Assembly: GCA_012034075.1 (NCBI GenBank)
Contig: JAAURD010000009.1
Location: 1-51,975, forward strand
Direction: 5' to 3'
DNA from: Chloroflexaceae bacterium
Lineage (GTDB): Bacteria > Chloroflexota > Chloroflexia > Chloroflexales > Chloroflexaceae
DNA: 51,975 nucleotides
The translations under genes and the position numbers were made by a program. This document shows, piece by piece, positions 18,865 to 30,424 of this stretch. The notes under the pieces were generated by a model, which worked only from the letters and a program-made list of their open reading frames with translations, was not told the DNA's origin and ran no database searches. Each line of letters opens with the position of its first letter. Within the stretch, counting starts at the first letter, position 1.

Positions 18865-21027
18865 ATGAACTTTGAGTCACAAGAGCGATCTGATGATCGG
18901 CAACCGATGACACCGACATCGCATCAGATGCTGCTCTCAGAACTGGTTGAACAAGAGGCGTTGTTTCGCTCGGTTTTGGACTATGCGCCGGATATTATGT
19001 ATCTTGTTGACATAACCAGCCAGAAGATCATTTATGCCAATCGACAGGAAATATTTGGATATGCGATAGATGAATTAGTATACCCCTATTTTACGCCGGG
19101 CAGTGTTACCACAGAGGAGCGTGAACTGCTGCAGAAGCACTGGCAACGAGTGTTACAAGACCGAAGGAGCACGGTTGAGTATCGAGTACGTGACCGGTGG
19201 GGCCGATGCGAATGGGTGCAAAACCGGGCATTGATGTTACCCAGTGACGGGCAGCAGCGGGCAGATTATGTGTTGGTGGTATTGACGATTATTACCCAAC
19301 GGAAGAAGCTGGAGCACACTCTCCGGGAACATTTGCTGCGCCTGGACGGCATTATCAATCTTGCCATGGATGCGATTGCCATGATTGATGCCAATCAGCA
19401 GATCATTCTGTTTAACCGCGCAGCAGAGCAAATATTTGGCTATATCGCGGCAGATGTCGTTGGAGAACACATCGAACGATTGATTCCGGTACGGTATCAT
19501 CAATATATCCATGACTATGGTTCGGCTGGAACGCCGATACGACGTGGGATGAAGGGTTTTGAGGATGGGGTCATCGGTTTGCGTGCGGACGGCAGTGAGT
19601 TCCCATTAGATGCCACGATTTACCAGGTGAATGTCGATGAACAGCCCTTTTTTGCGATTATTCTGCGTGATATTACTGACCGGTTGCTGGTGGAAGAACA
19701 ATTACAGCATCTGGTACTGCACGATGAACTGACTGGTTTGCCCAACCGCACGCTGTTTGTACGACGATTGCAGCGAACCATCGAGCAGAGTCATCTGTTT
19801 TATCAACGACGACTGTTTGCGATGATGTTTGTCGATATTGACCATTTTCGAGTGATCAATGAGAGTCTTGGGCATCTGGCCGGTGATCAACTTATTCGTG
19901 AAATGGCTCAGCGACTCGAGGGGTGTCTCGATGGTCATCATACGGTTGCACGGTTTAGCGGCGATGAGTTTGCAATTTTGCTCGAAGATGTAACTGATGT
20001 GACCGAAGCGACTGAACAGGCGGTCGTTATCCAACAGGCGGTACAGTCACCTTTCTTCATTTTTGATCATGAAGTGGTAGCGACTGTCAGTATAGGGATT
20101 GCGATTAACCATCGAGAGGTCTTAGAGTCGGCCTATCAGCGCTATGAGGATGTGTTGCGCGATGCTGATACCGCCTTGCATCAGGCGAAGTCGCTCGGAC
20201 GGGCGCGGTATGTCGTGTTCAATATGGAGATGTATAATCGGGCGCGGGCGCGATTGCAGGTTGAGATGGAGTTGCGCCGAGCGATTGAACGCAACGAACT
20301 GCGTGTCTATTATCAGCCGATTGTCGATCTGACAACTGACCGGGTGATGGGGTTTGAGGCACTGGTACGCTGGCAGCACCCTAAAAGAGGGATTGTGATG
20401 CCCAGTGAATTTATTGGCATTGCGGAGGAGTCTGGTCTCATCAATGTGATTGATATGTGGGTTTGGTATGAGGCGTGTCGGCAAGTGAGGGCCTGGCAGC
20501 AGGAGTTTCCTTGCCTGTCTCAGCTGAGTATCAGTGTCAATGTCTCTGGTCGAGCCTTTACCAGAACCGATTTAGTCCAGAAGGTCGAAGAGATTTTGCT
20601 TCAGACCGGCCTGGATCCAAGTTGCATGAAGCTCGAATTAACCGAAGGGGTGATGATAGACCAGTTTGAGACAACCATCAATACCTTGCAGCAGTTACGG
20701 GCATTACACGTTGAGTTGTGTGTCGATGATTTTGGCACAGGGTATTCCTCGTTGCGCTATTTGCAGCTCTTCCCAATTCAGATCGTCAAGATTGACCAGT
20801 CGTTTGTGAGCACGATGGACGATAACGCCGAGAGTGCCGCGATTGCCCAGGCGACGGTGTTACTGTCGCATGCGCTGGGGCTCAAGGTCGTAGCAGAGGG
20901 TATTGAAACGATGGAGCAGATTGCCCGTTTAGAAGCAATGGGCTGTGAATACGGGCAGGGTTTTATCTTTTCACGGGCACTGAGTAGTAACGACGCAAGG
21001 CGTTTTCTGGCACGGTATGCGGAATAA
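18865..21027 (+). CDS. PAS-PAS-GGDEF-EAL c-di-GMP turnover protein
   Basis: 720 aa, soluble. GAGGAA lies 6 nt before the ATG at 18865, which is preferred to the TTG just upstream. Two PAS domains (about 33-150 and 157-285) precede a GGDEF domain (about 290-455) whose active site is RFSGDEF, with Ser in place of the first Gly. The EAL domain (about 465-715) has FEALVRW, the metal-binding loop DDFGTGYSSL, KIDQSFV and EGIE, all intact. I therefore expect phosphodiesterase activity, with the cyclase domain active, weak or only GTP-sensing. It is transcribed alone and its leader carries an attenuator-like hairpin. It runs opposite to the three kinases that follow. Confidence 0.9.
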   Translation: MNFESQERSDDRQPMTPTSHQMLLSELVEQEALFRSVLDYAPDIMYLVDITSQKIIYANRQEIFGYAIDELVYPYFTPGSVTTEERELLQKHWQRVLQDRRSTVEYRVRDRWGRCEWVQNRALMLPSDGQQRADYVLVVLTIITQRKKLEHTLREHLLRLDGIINLAMDAIAMIDANQQIILFNRAAEQIFGYIAADVVGEHIERLIPVRYHQYIHDYGSAGTPIRRGMKGFEDGVIGLRADGSEFPLDATIYQVNVDEQPFFAIILRDITDRLLVEEQLQHLVLHDELTGLPNRTLFVRRLQRTIEQSHLFYQRRLFAMMFVDIDHFRVINESLGHLAGDQLIREMAQRLEGCLDGHHTVARFSGDEFAILLEDVTDVTEATEQAVVIQQAVQSPFFIFDHEVVATVSIGIAINHREVLESAYQRYEDVLRDADTALHQAKSLGRARYVVFNMEMYNRARARLQVEMELRRAIERNELRVYYQPIVDLTTDRVMGFEALVRWQHPKRGIVMPSEFIGIAEESGLINVIDMWVWYEACRQVRAWQQEFPCLSQLSISVNVSGRAFTRTDLVQKVEEILLQTGLDPSCMKLELTEGVMIDQFETTINTLQQLRALHVELCVDDFGTGYSSLRYLQLFPIQIVKIDQSFVSTMDDNAESAAIAQATVLLSHALGLKVVAEGIETMEQIARLEAMGCEYGQGFIFSRALSSNDARRFLARYAE

Positions 21028-21052
21028 CGCCGTAAGGGCTGCTAGCAAAGCG

Positions 21053-21112
21053 TCGGTGCGGCTGCAAGCCCGCGCCTACGATTCGCTGCACGCTTCAACG
21101 CTCCAACGCTTA
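21053..21112. repeat. Decayed REP-like element and GCTCCAAC-type repeats
   Basis: GTGCGGCTGCAAGCCCGCGCCTAC-like sequence, an imperfect copy of the TGCGGCTTGCAGCCGCA family, followed by two units resembling ACGCTCCAACGCTT. It fills the gap between the two convergent signalling genes. Confidence 0.6.
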
Positions 21113-24100
21113 GATCGCTTCGTTGAGCCTCTGTTCAAACAAATTGGTCAGTACATCAAAACGAAAGTCATTGACATAGGGAACGAGTTGTTCCGCCAGT
21201 TGGGGATGTTGCTCGCGGATCTCGGCGATCAGATATTCGACCTGTTCAATATCACCAATACTGGTGGCCTCGTTTATGGTGGTAATCCATTCGGTGGGCA
21301 GAGCGGTGAGCAACTCTGTCAGGAACGTTGGCGATTGGTTTGTTACCGCGACCGGTTGGGAAAAGGTGGCCGGGGTCGCATACACAAAACGCAGTCCCAG
21401 ATAGCGTGTCAGCACGTCGAAAATGTCTTCGGGACGAAATGGTTTACGCATAAAGTGATCGCAGCCAGTGAGCATCACACCGATGCGATCTTCTTCAAAC
21501 ACACTCGCGGTAAGTGCAACAATAATGGTCTGTTTGCCGCGGCTATGTGATTTAATCCGTCGTATCGCTTCATAGCCATCCATCACTGGCATCCGCAGAT
21601 CCATAAAGATCACGTGGGGTTGCCAGGTCTCCCACGCTTCCACCGCTTCCTGTCCATTCGCAACACCTTGGACTGATAGGCCCGCATTGCTCAAGATCGT
21701 GACCAGGAGTTTGCGATTGTCGGGTTTATCTTCAACCACCAGAATACGGTAATCCGGCTGCTCCGGTTGTACCCCAATAACAAAGCGGTCGGAAAGCGTC
21801 GTGCTGAGAGCATCCAGGCTACCAAGGCCAGCGTTAATCGTAAACGCAAAGGTAGCCCCCTCACCCGGTGTGCTCTGCACCTGAATATGTCCCCCCATCA
21901 TCTGGATAAAGTGCTGGCTAATGGTAAGCCCCAGGCCCGTGCCCTCGACAACATCGACGCTTTGATTGTGGCTTGCCTGGGTAAAAGCCTCGAAAATAGC
22001 GTCTTGCTCGTGTGGAGCAATCCCTACACCACTATCTTGTACCGCAAAGGAAAGACGTATACTGCGTGGTTGCTGGTTTGTACGAGGTGAATACGGCTGT
22101 CCTTTTGTACCTTGAGGATCTTGACGATGGTGATTGTATGCCGGTGCTTCTACGGCCACACGCAACAGAACTTGCCCTTCCATCGTGAATTTGAGCGCAT
22201 TGGAGAGTAAGTTAATGAGCACCTGACGTAATTTGCCCTCATCCAGCCAGACAAAACGGGGAGTCATCGGGTCGCGTTCGAGTATCAGATCGATGTGCTT
22301 TTCATCCGCGCGAAGTTGGAACATCTGCATCAGTGTCGAGAGTAATTGATGCAGGTCAGTATCCTGTTCGTGCAAGGTTATACGACCAGCTTCGACCCGA
22401 GCCATTTCCAGAATATCATTGATCAGATTAAGGAGATGTTCACCACTCCGTTCAATCACGTGTAGGTACTCGCGATGCATGGGCAGCAGCTGGGGATCAC
22501 GAGCGATGAGTTCGGCAAACCCCAGGATGGCGTTCAGTGGTGTGCGTAACTCGTGGCTCATATTTGCCAGAAACGTGCTCTTTGCTCGGTTGGCCGCTTC
22601 GGCCGCTTCTTTGGAACGTTGGAGTTCCGCTTCCACCTGTTTGCGCTGGGTGATATCTTCTTTCACGGCGACAAAATGGCTGATATGGCCATCGACACCC
22701 GTAACGGGCGAAATCCAGGCTTCTTCCCAGTAGCAGCTCCGATCCTTCTTGCGGTTGTAGAACTGCCCCTGCCATTCGTGGCCGGCCAGAATCGTATCCC
22801 ATAGCTGCGGGTAGATTTCGGGCGGCGTGACATCCGTTTTTAAGATGCGCGGATTCTGACCGATAGCTTCTTCAAAGATATAGCCAGTCACCTGCGTAAA
22901 CTTCGGGTTGACATATTCGATGATACCGTGGATATCGGTAATCACGACCGAGACCGGGCTCTGCTCAACGGCACGCGAGAGTTTGCGCAGCGATTCTTCG
23001 GCCCACTTGAGTTCGGTAATATCATGCATGATGCCGCCAATCGCATAGATCTGATCGTGCTCGTCAAAGATTGGAAACTTGGTTACCAGATACGTATGGA
23101 GGCCATCGGCTTGGGGAAACGATTGCTCAACGACCAGAGGTTGCTGACTCTCAACGACCTGTAAGTCTTCTTTCTTCCATAAGAGAACACAGGGGTGCTC
23201 GAACAACTGGTCACGATTTTTGCCGATGATCTGCTCAGGGGTGATGCCCATGACAGCTGCACCACCCTGGTTGATCAGCAAGTATTGACCCTCAAGATCA
23301 TTGACAAAGATCGCAGTGGGCGAATAATCTATAAGCGCCTGCAGCAGTTTTCTGTTCTGCAGCACTTCCGTAGTTCGAGCACTCACCCGTTTTTCCAGTT
23401 CCTGGTTCATTTCTTTGAGATGTAAGGCATACTGCTGCATGATAGATTCGGTCCGTTGGCGTTCACTGATATCGCGCACAAAAGCACAGGCATATTCGGT
23501 AGCAGCAACTGCCATATACGTAACCGTCACCTCAACTGGCAGAATGTTCTTGTTTCGACACCGCTGATAGCGTTCCAATACGATATGTCCACATTGTTTG
23601 AGTTCAAGCCAGAGCTGCTGCCATTCGGTCGAATCCATATTGGCATCGATATCGTAAATGGTCCGCGTGAGGAGTTCATCACGCGAGTAGCCCAAGCTGC
23701 GGCTGGCAGCATGGTTGGCGTAAGCGATACAACCGTCAGGTCGTAGCCAGAGGATGCTATCAGCGGCATGGTCAAGCGCAAACTGGGCCAGTTCAAGGTC
23801 GGCGGTACGCTGCGTAACGCGTTGTTCAAGCTCAGCATTGGCCTGTTGCAGTGCCTGCTGACGTTGCTGTAAGGCGCGCTCGGCCTCCTTCTGAGCAGTA
23901 GTATCGTGAATAATAGCATAGAGCAAGCATTTGTCCTGAAACTGGATCGGGCCGCTGTAGACATCGACATCACGGATACGACCATCAGCCAGCCGATGGC
24001 GAAACGTGAAGTGAGTCCGCTGTTCCCGTTTTGCCCGTTCCATCTCGGCAAAAATCTCTTCACGGGTCAGAATAGAAATATCAGCAATGTTCATGCGCAC

Positions 24101-24265
24101 CAGGACATCGTGGGGGTAGCCATAAAAGGCACAGGCAGCAGGATTGGCATCTTCAATCGTGCCAGTTTCTGGGTCGATCAGGAGTATAGTGGCATGATTG
24201 TTGGTAAAGAGACTGATAGAGCGATCATCGCTCTGTGAGGATGATTCTGGGAATGGTGTGACCAT
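21110..24265 (-). CDS. Cytoplasmic hybrid histidine kinase, four PAS domains and a receiver
   Basis: 1051 aa with no membrane segment. PAS domains lie at about 20-140, 165-290, 310-430 and 435-560, separated by coiled coils such as LQQANAELEQRVTQRTADLE. HisKA follows ([18 protein letters not shown], His in the SHELR motif), then HATPase (VEGTGLGLTISQHF) and a receiver with the phospho-Asp in FMDLRMPVMDGYEA. A helical C-terminal module of about 65 residues, also found in the kinase at 26596, ends the protein. The start is ATG 24265 with only a weak ribosome site. A minus-strand promoter TCGACT-N18-TATACT (-10 at 24305-24310) lies upstream. It probably senses a soluble signal such as redox state or light through PAS-bound cofactors. 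Confidence 0.85.
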   Translation of the reverse strand: MVTPFPESSSQSDDRSISLFTNNHATILLIDPETGTIEDANPAACAFYGYPHDVLVRMNIADISILTREEIFAEMERAKREQRTHFTFRHRLADGRIRDVDVYSGPIQFQDKCLLYAIIHDTTAQKEAERALQQRQQALQQANAELEQRVTQRTADLELAQFALDHAADSILWLRPDGCIAYANHAASRSLGYSRDELLTRTIYDIDANMDSTEWQQLWLELKQCGHIVLERYQRCRNKNILPVEVTVTYMAVAATEYACAFVRDISERQRTESIMQQYALHLKEMNQELEKRVSARTTEVLQNRKLLQALIDYSPTAIFVNDLEGQYLLINQGGAAVMGITPEQIIGKNRDQLFEHPCVLLWKKEDLQVVESQQPLVVEQSFPQADGLHTYLVTKFPIFDEHDQIYAIGGIMHDITELKWAEESLRKLSRAVEQSPVSVVITDIHGIIEYVNPKFTQVTGYIFEEAIGQNPRILKTDVTPPEIYPQLWDTILAGHEWQGQFYNRKKDRSCYWEEAWISPVTGVDGHISHFVAVKEDITQRKQVEAELQRSKEAAEAANRAKSTFLANMSHELRTPLNAILGFAELIARDPQLLPMHREYLHVIERSGEHLLNLINDILEMARVEAGRITLHEQDTDLHQLLSTLMQMFQLRADEKHIDLILERDPMTPRFVWLDEGKLRQVLINLLSNALKFTMEGQVLLRVAVEAPAYNHHRQDPQGTKGQPYSPRTNQQPRSIRLSFAVQDSGVGIAPHEQDAIFEAFTQASHNQSVDVVEGTGLGLTISQHFIQMMGGHIQVQSTPGEGATFAFTINAGLGSLDALSTTLSDRFVIGVQPEQPDYRILVVEDKPDNRKLLVTILSNAGLSVQGVANGQEAVEAWETWQPHVIFMDLRMPVMDGYEAIRRIKSHSRGKQTIIVALTASVFEEDRIGVMLTGCDHFMRKPFRPEDIFDVLTRYLGLRFVYATPATFSQPVAVTNQSPTFLTELLTALPTEWITTINEATSIGDIEQVEYLIAEIREQHPQLAEQLVPYVNDFRFDVLTNLFEQRLNEAI

Positions 24266-24304
24266 GGGCTTCTTTCGTCGCGAACATTGCGTGATTCAGT
24301 TACC

Positions 24305-24334
24305 AGTATACACCGATTCAGCAGGTACAGTCGA
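24305..24334 (-). promoter_or_regulatory. Promoter of the four-PAS hybrid kinase gene
   Basis: On the minus strand, TCGACT at 24334-24329, an 18-bp spacer, and TATACT at 24310-24305. A start near 24298 gives a short leader. Confidence 0.45.
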
Positions 24335-24389
24335 TAGTGGAACGGTAAAAAACGTCGAAGAATCAAATCAGCACCACGAAGACCTGGTG

Positions 24390-26606
24390 TTAACCTCCAC
24401 GTATAAGGGTACGCTGAGCGTACTCAATCGCAGCCGCACGGTTTTTGAGATGAAGCTTTTTAATGATGGTACTCATATGATATTTGATGGTAGCTTCACT
24501 ATAATTCAGTTGCTGACCGACTTCTTTGTAGGTATAGCCCCTGGCCACCAGTGTCAGAACCTTTCGCTGACGAATGCTCAAAACGCCAGCGTCAGGCGGT
24601 GTCTCTTCACTATGGGTCGTTGCAGTCGCAAATTCTTGCAAGAGTCGATGGGCCAGATCAGGCGCAAGGGTTACCTCACCACGCATCAGCGCAAGGAGGG
24701 TATGGAGCATTTCGTCGGCCGTTTGCTGTTTGGTAAGGTAACCACTGGCGCCATATTTCATTGCATCAAAGAGCAACCCATCATCGGCAAACACGGTGAG
24801 CATCACAATCGGCATCTCCGGAAATTCTGCATGAATCTGACGGGTCGCATCAATGCCATTCAGCCTGGGCATCTCAATATCCATTAGAATGAGATCAGGA
24901 TGCAAACGGCGAGCTTGCTCGATGGCCTCGTGGCCATTGTGAGCAGTGCCAAGCACCTCTGCGCCCCGAATTTCGAGCATGGTGCGGAGACTGTGCAGTA
25001 GGTTCGGATTATCGTCTACAAGCAGTATACGGGCAGTCAACAGCGGACGGGCAACCCTCGGCTGCAGCGGCAGCACCGCAAGCACCGTGGTGCCGTTCCC
25101 GGGAGGCGAGGTGATGTGCACCGTGCCACCAATTTCTTCGGCACGACCACGCATACTCTGCAAGCCATAGTGAGCCGGGTTGGCTTCTTTCGTTTCGTGA
25201 TGATGGGTCGATTCATTGGCAAACCCAACGCCCTCGTCTTCAATACGGGCATATATCTGTTGATCTGCCATCCAGAGGAAGACCCGCGCCGTAAGAACGC
25301 CTGCATGCTTGCGAACATTGGTCAGTGCTTCTTGAATAATGTGCAGCAACTGAAATTCGGTAACCGGTGAAAGATTGGTGGAAGCGCAATCTTCAGCAAT
25401 CTCCAACTCCATTTGAAACTGGTAGGCTTGCTGTAGCCAGAGACGATGCTCTTCCAGGGCCAACCGTAATCCGCAGGAATCAACATCGGTGGCGTGTAGC
25501 TCACGGCTGGTGCGCGTACCTGCAATGACATCACGTACCTCGTTCTGCGCAGTCTGCGTGATATCGAGTAGCGTGGACAGTATTTGATGCACTGGATCAA
25601 GGTCTTGTTTGGTCATCAGGCGAGAAAGACTCTCGATGTGCATATGAATGGCGCTCAGCGCCTGGCCCAGCGTATCATGGAGGTCACGCGTCAAACGTTC
25701 CCGCTCATAGAGCATTGCCAACGCCTGCTCACGTTGTAGTAAGCGCTGTTGAATCTCCTTTTGTTCGGTGATATCGATAGCAGCACCCAGAATCTGGCGC
25801 GGTTGACCATCGTGCATTCGTGTATAAATCGTGTGATAGTGCTGTACCCAGCGCCACGTTCCATCCTCAGAACGCACCCGTCCTTGATATTCCAGCACAG
25901 TGCTATCACTGGTAGTCGCGAATGTCTGTATATGCGCAATAAGTCGCGACTGATCATCGGGGTGGACAAAATCAGCAATATCCGCCTCGATGCTCTGGTT
26001 GCCTTCGGGAATGGTGGGCAAGGGTAAAAAAGGGCGGTTACGATAGACCGGTCGGCGCTCCAGCAGATCATACACATACAACCAGAGCGGCAAGGTCTCG
26101 GCAATGTGCTGAATAAAGCGATGGCTCTCTTGCTGCTCTTCGGCAATACGCTGGCGTTCGGCCATCTTATGTTCCAATCGTGCATTCTGTATGTGTAGTT
26201 GCTGCTGCATCTGGCGCAGCATCAGATGGGTATGCACACGGGCCAGCACCTCCTGCGCTTGAAATGGCTTGGTAATATAATCGACACCACCCGCAGCAAA
26301 CGCTTTCATCTTGTCTTCAATATCATCCAGTGCACTGATAAAGAGAATAGGAATATCGTAGGTGGCAGGATCGGCTTTGAGTGCATGACACAGCGCATAG
26401 CCATCGAGATCGGGCATGCGTACATCGAGCAGGATCAAGTCTGGGGGAGCAGCCTGTACCGACCGCAGCACGAGCGATGGGTTGGCGAGTGAACGCACAT
26501 GATAGCCCTGTGCTTCAAGGATACTGGCAAGCAAGCGCAGATCATCAATCGTATCATCAACAACCAGGACAGTTGTAGACCATGATAGGGGTACGTTACT
26601 GCTCAT
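24390..26606 (-). CDS. REC-PAS-histidine kinase (NarX type)-REC-LuxR HTH single-chain signalling protein
   Basis: 738 aa. Domains: receiver (about 10-130, phospho-Asp in [11 protein letters not shown]), coiled coil, PAS (about 165-290), HisKA_3 with [20 protein letters not shown], HATPase ([13 protein letters not shown] and [14 protein letters not shown]), second receiver (about 520-640, [11 protein letters not shown]) and a LuxR-type helix-turn-helix (about 665-730, [20 protein letters not shown]). So sensor input, kinase, receiver and DNA-binding output are in one chain, where NarX- and NarL-like partners are normally separate. The start overlaps the end of the 7TM kinase gene (11 nt), with GAAGGAG about 12 nt upstream, so the two are an operon. 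Its DNA targets are unknown. Confidence 0.9.
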   Translation of the reverse strand: MSSNVPLSWSTTVLVVDDTIDDLRLLASILEAQGYHVRSLANPSLVLRSVQAAPPDLILLDVRMPDLDGYALCHALKADPATYDIPILFISALDDIEDKMKAFAAGGVDYITKPFQAQEVLARVHTHLMLRQMQQQLHIQNARLEHKMAERQRIAEEQQESHRFIQHIAETLPLWLYVYDLLERRPVYRNRPFLPLPTIPEGNQSIEADIADFVHPDDQSRLIAHIQTFATTSDSTVLEYQGRVRSEDGTWRWVQHYHTIYTRMHDGQPRQILGAAIDITEQKEIQQRLLQREQALAMLYERERLTRDLHDTLGQALSAIHMHIESLSRLMTKQDLDPVHQILSTLLDITQTAQNEVRDVIAGTRTSRELHATDVDSCGLRLALEEHRLWLQQAYQFQMELEIAEDCASTNLSPVTEFQLLHIIQEALTNVRKHAGVLTARVFLWMADQQIYARIEDEGVGFANESTHHHETKEANPAHYGLQSMRGRAEEIGGTVHITSPPGNGTTVLAVLPLQPRVARPLLTARILLVDDNPNLLHSLRTMLEIRGAEVLGTAHNGHEAIEQARRLHPDLILMDIEMPRLNGIDATRQIHAEFPEMPIVMLTVFADDGLLFDAMKYGASGYLTKQQTADEMLHTLLALMRGEVTLAPDLAHRLLQEFATATTHSEETPPDAGVLSIRQRKVLTLVARGYTYKEVGQQLNYSEATIKYHMSTIIKKLHLKNRAAAIEYAQRTLIRGG

Positions 26607-29520
26607 AGCTGTTTTTCACTCCTTCTAGCAAGCTCAGCAACTGCGGGTGATCAAAACAATCGGCCAGTCTAAACAACGCATCAGCAATGCTGGTATCATA
26701 CCGCCGAACCTGTTCAATCAACTGATGTAATACTGCTCCATCGCCAAGAATGGTCGCATGTTCCAGCTGCTCCAGCAGGGCTGGTGGGAGCATAGCCAGC
26801 GTATCAGCAGTGAGTATCAGCTGATCTTCCTCGCTTGAATGCGGTTGCAACCGTCCCTGAAGATCATGCCATTCCGATTCTGTCGCCTGCTGCACGGCCA
26901 GCCCTAGATGCTGTACCAGCAGATCGATAATCTCATGGTCTTCAAATGGCTTGAAGACTACTGCATTGCAACCCAGTTCCATCAGTTCGGTGTGTTTATC
27001 GCTCAGGATACTGGCCGTCACAGCAATGATCACCGGCTGGTCTTCTGTCGGCGCAGCACGTATCTGAAAGATAGCCTCCTCGCCACTGATCACCGGCATA
27101 CGGATGTCCATAAAGATAAGCTGTGGTTGCCAATCCTGCCATTGTTCCAGTGCTTCCTGGCCGTTGCTGGCCTCACGCAACATCAATCCAAGCGGTGTGA
27201 GCAGACTGATCAACAACTGGCGATTGCTCCACTGGTCATCAACCACCAGCACCCGATAGGCCGGCTGATCAGGTGCGGGCAGCACTATCGGCTGCGATGC
27301 TCGGCGATCACGTCTGTCGCTGCCCGCGGTCGGTTGGATCGGTACCATCAACGAGAAACATGCGCCCTGACCCGGGGTGCTCTCCAGTTGCATGCTTCCG
27401 CCCATCAGTTCGACAAAGGCGTGGCTAATTGCCAGGCCGAGACCCGTACCATTCGATGTTTGCTGATCCGCATGAATCTGCGTAAAAGGTTCAAAAATAT
27501 GTTCCTGCAACGATGGGTCAATCCCCGGTCCAGTATCCGTTACATCAAAGCGCAACCAGCAGATATCGTTCTGCTGGTCTAAATCGACCGGCAAGGCATT
27601 GGGCCGCTCACTACCGGCAACATGGAGCATAATGCTGCCCTGCTGGGTAAACTTCACACTATTGGAAAGCAGATTGATCAACACCTGGCGCAGTTTGGTT
27701 TCATCAGTGATTATGTAGCGTGGCACATCCGGCAAACAGTTGACGCTCAGCAACAGTTGTTTCTGCTGAGCCAGCACCTGAAACATGCTCTCCATATCAT
27801 CTAGCAGATAATACAGATCAAAGCTGCTGGGTTCAAACTGATTAGCTCCCGACTCAATCCGCGCCATATCCAGCACATCATTGATAATCGTCAACAGATG
27901 ACTGCCGCTGCGGTGGATAATATCGAGATACTCATGCTGCTGCCGAGCAAGGGTCGTATCACGGTCGAGCAACCGCGCAAAGCCCAGAATAGCATTGAGC
28001 GGTGTGCGCAGTTCATGGCTCATATTCGCCAGAAACTGGCTCTTGGCCTGATTGGCCGCTTCTGCCGCCTCACGGGCATGGCGTAAATCTGCCTCAACCT
28101 GTTTACGGGCCGTAATATCTTGTACGCTCCCAAAGATTTCAATTGGCTGACCATCTGTATCATACACCGCCTCAAATTGATCATAAAAGTAACGGATGCT
28201 TCCATCGGGTCGTATGACCCGCAGGTCAAGGGCCATACTGCCACTGCCTGCCATAACATCTGCGAACGCCTGTTGTAACTGTTGGCGATCCTCCGGATGG
28301 ACAAGATCGAAGATATCGGTCATAGTGAGTTGCTTTCCATCGTGGGCCATCCCAGTCATATGGTAGAGTTGTGGCGACCAGATAGTCTTATCGCTCTGGA
28401 CAAGGTAGCGAAAATTGGCAAGTTGCGCCATAGTCTGCGCGCGTGCCAGATTGGCCTCGCTTGCCCGCAGAGCATCTTCAGTCCGTTTGCGTTCGGTCAC
28501 ATCGCGCAACACAATCACCCACCCGGTGAAGCGATCATTGTGGCGGATAATCGGTGATACCTGGATATCATAAAACGTGTCCTGGTCATGCTGTTCCAGC
28601 GTGATATTGGGTTGTATGGTCGTATGCTGTTGCAGCCAGACTTCCCAGCGCTTACCATCGGGCAGTGCCAGTGCAATCGGCTGACCCAGGACGTGTGGCA
28701 AGTGCAAGCCCATCATACGCTGCGCCGATGGGTTCAGATCGATAATCCGCTGATGCTGATCTAGCACCATAATCCCATCGTCGATGCTCTGTACCACCAC
28801 ATGATAGGCCACTGGCACCAGATCAACCAGACGATGGCGCAATACCACCCAGGCAATCAGCAGCACTGCTACCATATCGGCCAGGGGTGACAGGTTGAGG
28901 AACACACGCGGAAGCAACCCTAATTCAGACACCATATTAGCTGACATAACGAGCATAAATGCTATTAATACAAGCAGTATTTGAGGTCGGTAGGAACGTG
29001 GGAAGGTTATGGCGGCATACACGAGAACGGCATAGCTCAGTATCGCCAGCATGAGATTATACAGTCTATGGATTGTCGCATACCAGATACCATGCACACG
29101 CAGTGGTAAGACATGCGATCCGACTGTAAAGACTTGATAATCCTGCCATATCAGCCCATGCCAGGAGTTTGTCCAGTTGAGCAACAGCGTGATAACCAGC
29201 GGAAAAGCCAGAATCAGCAGATGTGGTGGGCGAAGCCAGCTAGAGATGCCGGTATAATGCAGACTAAACACCAGACTGGTATAGGTAAGGAACAACGCAA
29301 ACGAGAAGCGCAGGGTATTCCAGAAGGCTTTGATCTCGCGATCACGGCTGACCAGCTCCAGTGCCAGAAAGAATAACCAGCCAAGCGTGACACAGAGCAG
29401 TACCAGAAAGCTGGTGGCTGCCGGTACTGAGCGATAACGCCAGGTATAGCCAATGATCACAACATGGATCACAGCCGAGAGCAAAATCAGGAAAATGTAG
29501 ATGGTATAATACCAGTCCAT
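26596..29520 (-). CDS. 7TM hybrid histidine kinase with PAS domains and receiver
   Basis: 974 aa. Residues about 1-225 form seven hydrophobic helices of the histidine-kinase N-terminal 7TM type. Two PAS domains follow (about 235-345 and 350-475), then HisKA ([18 protein letters not shown]), HATPase ([15 protein letters not shown]), a receiver ([14 protein letters not shown], phospho-Asp in MDIRMP) and the same helical C-terminal module as in the 21110 kinase. It is the first gene of a two-gene operon with the REC-kinase-LuxR protein, which suggests a membrane-to-DNA phosphorelay. Two minus-strand -10 boxes (29541-29546 and 29601-29606) lie upstream. Confidence 0.88.
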   Translation of the reverse strand: MDWYYTIYIFLILLSAVIHVVIIGYTWRYRSVPAATSFLVLLCVTLGWLFFLALELVSRDREIKAFWNTLRFSFALFLTYTSLVFSLHYTGISSWLRPPHLLILAFPLVITLLLNWTNSWHGLIWQDYQVFTVGSHVLPLRVHGIWYATIHRLYNLMLAILSYAVLVYAAITFPRSYRPQILLVLIAFMLVMSANMVSELGLLPRVFLNLSPLADMVAVLLIAWVVLRHRLVDLVPVAYHVVVQSIDDGIMVLDQHQRIIDLNPSAQRMMGLHLPHVLGQPIALALPDGKRWEVWLQQHTTIQPNITLEQHDQDTFYDIQVSPIIRHNDRFTGWVIVLRDVTERKRTEDALRASEANLARAQTMAQLANFRYLVQSDKTIWSPQLYHMTGMAHDGKQLTMTDIFDLVHPEDRQQLQQAFADVMAGSGSMALDLRVIRPDGSIRYFYDQFEAVYDTDGQPIEIFGSVQDITARKQVEADLRHAREAAEAANQAKSQFLANMSHELRTPLNAILGFARLLDRDTTLARQQHEYLDIIHRSGSHLLTIINDVLDMARIESGANQFEPSSFDLYYLLDDMESMFQVLAQQKQLLLSVNCLPDVPRYIITDETKLRQVLINLLSNSVKFTQQGSIMLHVAGSERPNALPVDLDQQNDICWLRFDVTDTGPGIDPSLQEHIFEPFTQIHADQQTSNGTGLGLAISHAFVELMGGSMQLESTPGQGACFSLMVPIQPTAGSDRRDRRASQPIVLPAPDQPAYRVLVVDDQWSNRQLLISLLTPLGLMLREASNGQEALEQWQDWQPQLIFMDIRMPVISGEEAIFQIRAAPTEDQPVIIAVTASILSDKHTELMELGCNAVVFKPFEDHEIIDLLVQHLGLAVQQATESEWHDLQGRLQPHSSEEDQLILTADTLAMLPPALLEQLEHATILGDGAVLHQLIEQVRRYDTSIADALFRLADCFDHPQLLSLLEGVKNSYEQ

Positions 29521-29540
29521 ACGTTCCAGGCAGTGCCAAC

Positions 29541-29606
29541 ATTATACATAGCATCGTTTCATCACAGCATACAATTTGTGGGAATGATATTGGCACCAAT
29601 ATTATA
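29541..29606 (-). promoter_or_regulatory. Two candidate -10 boxes of the 7TM kinase operon
   Basis: Minus-strand TATAAT at 29541-29546 and at 29601-29606. Neither has a good -35 box at standard spacing. Confidence 0.4.
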
Positions 29607-30017
29607 GCCGGTTTTGCAGCGTGTTGCACCCCGCATGTTTTGCCGCGGCTTCTACTCTGTGCAGTGCATCGTGTCTCAGGTGAACATCGTGCTTTGTGAA
29701 ACCTTTGTGTCCCGCGTGGTTTTTGTGGTGAATCTCATGTGAACAGCGTTTGTTATCTCCAAGAGACGTTCTTTTCATGGGTCGCTGTGGGCCGAGCGCA
29801 TGTTCATCTGTTGGTAAAGGAGAACCAAACCCGCTGTAGTGTCGCAGTGTGCTGTGCCGAAGAACAGAACGCCAATCGATATCAGAATCTATAGAGCGCA
29901 CGAGCACGATATTGAGCTATGGGCGTGTCGATATCATGGGGAAACAGGCGTTGAGTAGGATGTGAGTTGTCGATTAGCAAAGAGGCAGCTTGCCGTTGCG
30001 AATAGCGATGCACGCGC

Positions 30018-30046
30018 TTGACAAAGACGATGCATCGTTCTATACT
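30018..30046 (+). promoter_or_regulatory. Near-consensus sigma70 promoter without an obvious adjacent gene
   Basis: TTGACA at 30018-30023, a 17-bp spacer, and TATACT at 30041-30046. This is the best promoter in the window. The next convincing start codon on this strand is at 30555. Confidence 0.7.
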
Positions 30047-30394
30047 CTCGCAACTCGTCATGTTTGTATGCGCAAATTGAGGGCTATCTGTTTTCAGGTG
30101 CAGTATTGCTTGTAGACATGGTAAAATGACAGTCACCAGTGAGCAGATTGCTCCATGTTGCGTACAACGGATGCGTGCTCAGTACCAGTCTTTTTGGAGC
30201 AAACACAGCCAAGTCGGTTGGCAAAGCAGCGTTACCGGTACCAGGCCGCACACTATCCGGACAACACCCATGTGGTTCGACTATTCGCAGATGTCCGCGC
30301 ACCAGGGCACAGAAAGGAGGGCCAGGGCAATGTTGTAACACGGCAGATCTGCTATTGCGGTCATGAACCGCGTGATTCATTACACAAAGTTGAT

Positions 30395-30424
30395 TTGGTC
30401 GACAAAAAACATGTCTGTTACAAT
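30395..30424 (+). promoter_or_regulatory. Possible promoter of the secreted PKD protein gene
   Basis: TTGGTC at 30395-30400, an 18-bp spacer, and TACAAT at 30419-30424. It would give a leader of about 125 nt. Confidence 0.35.
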
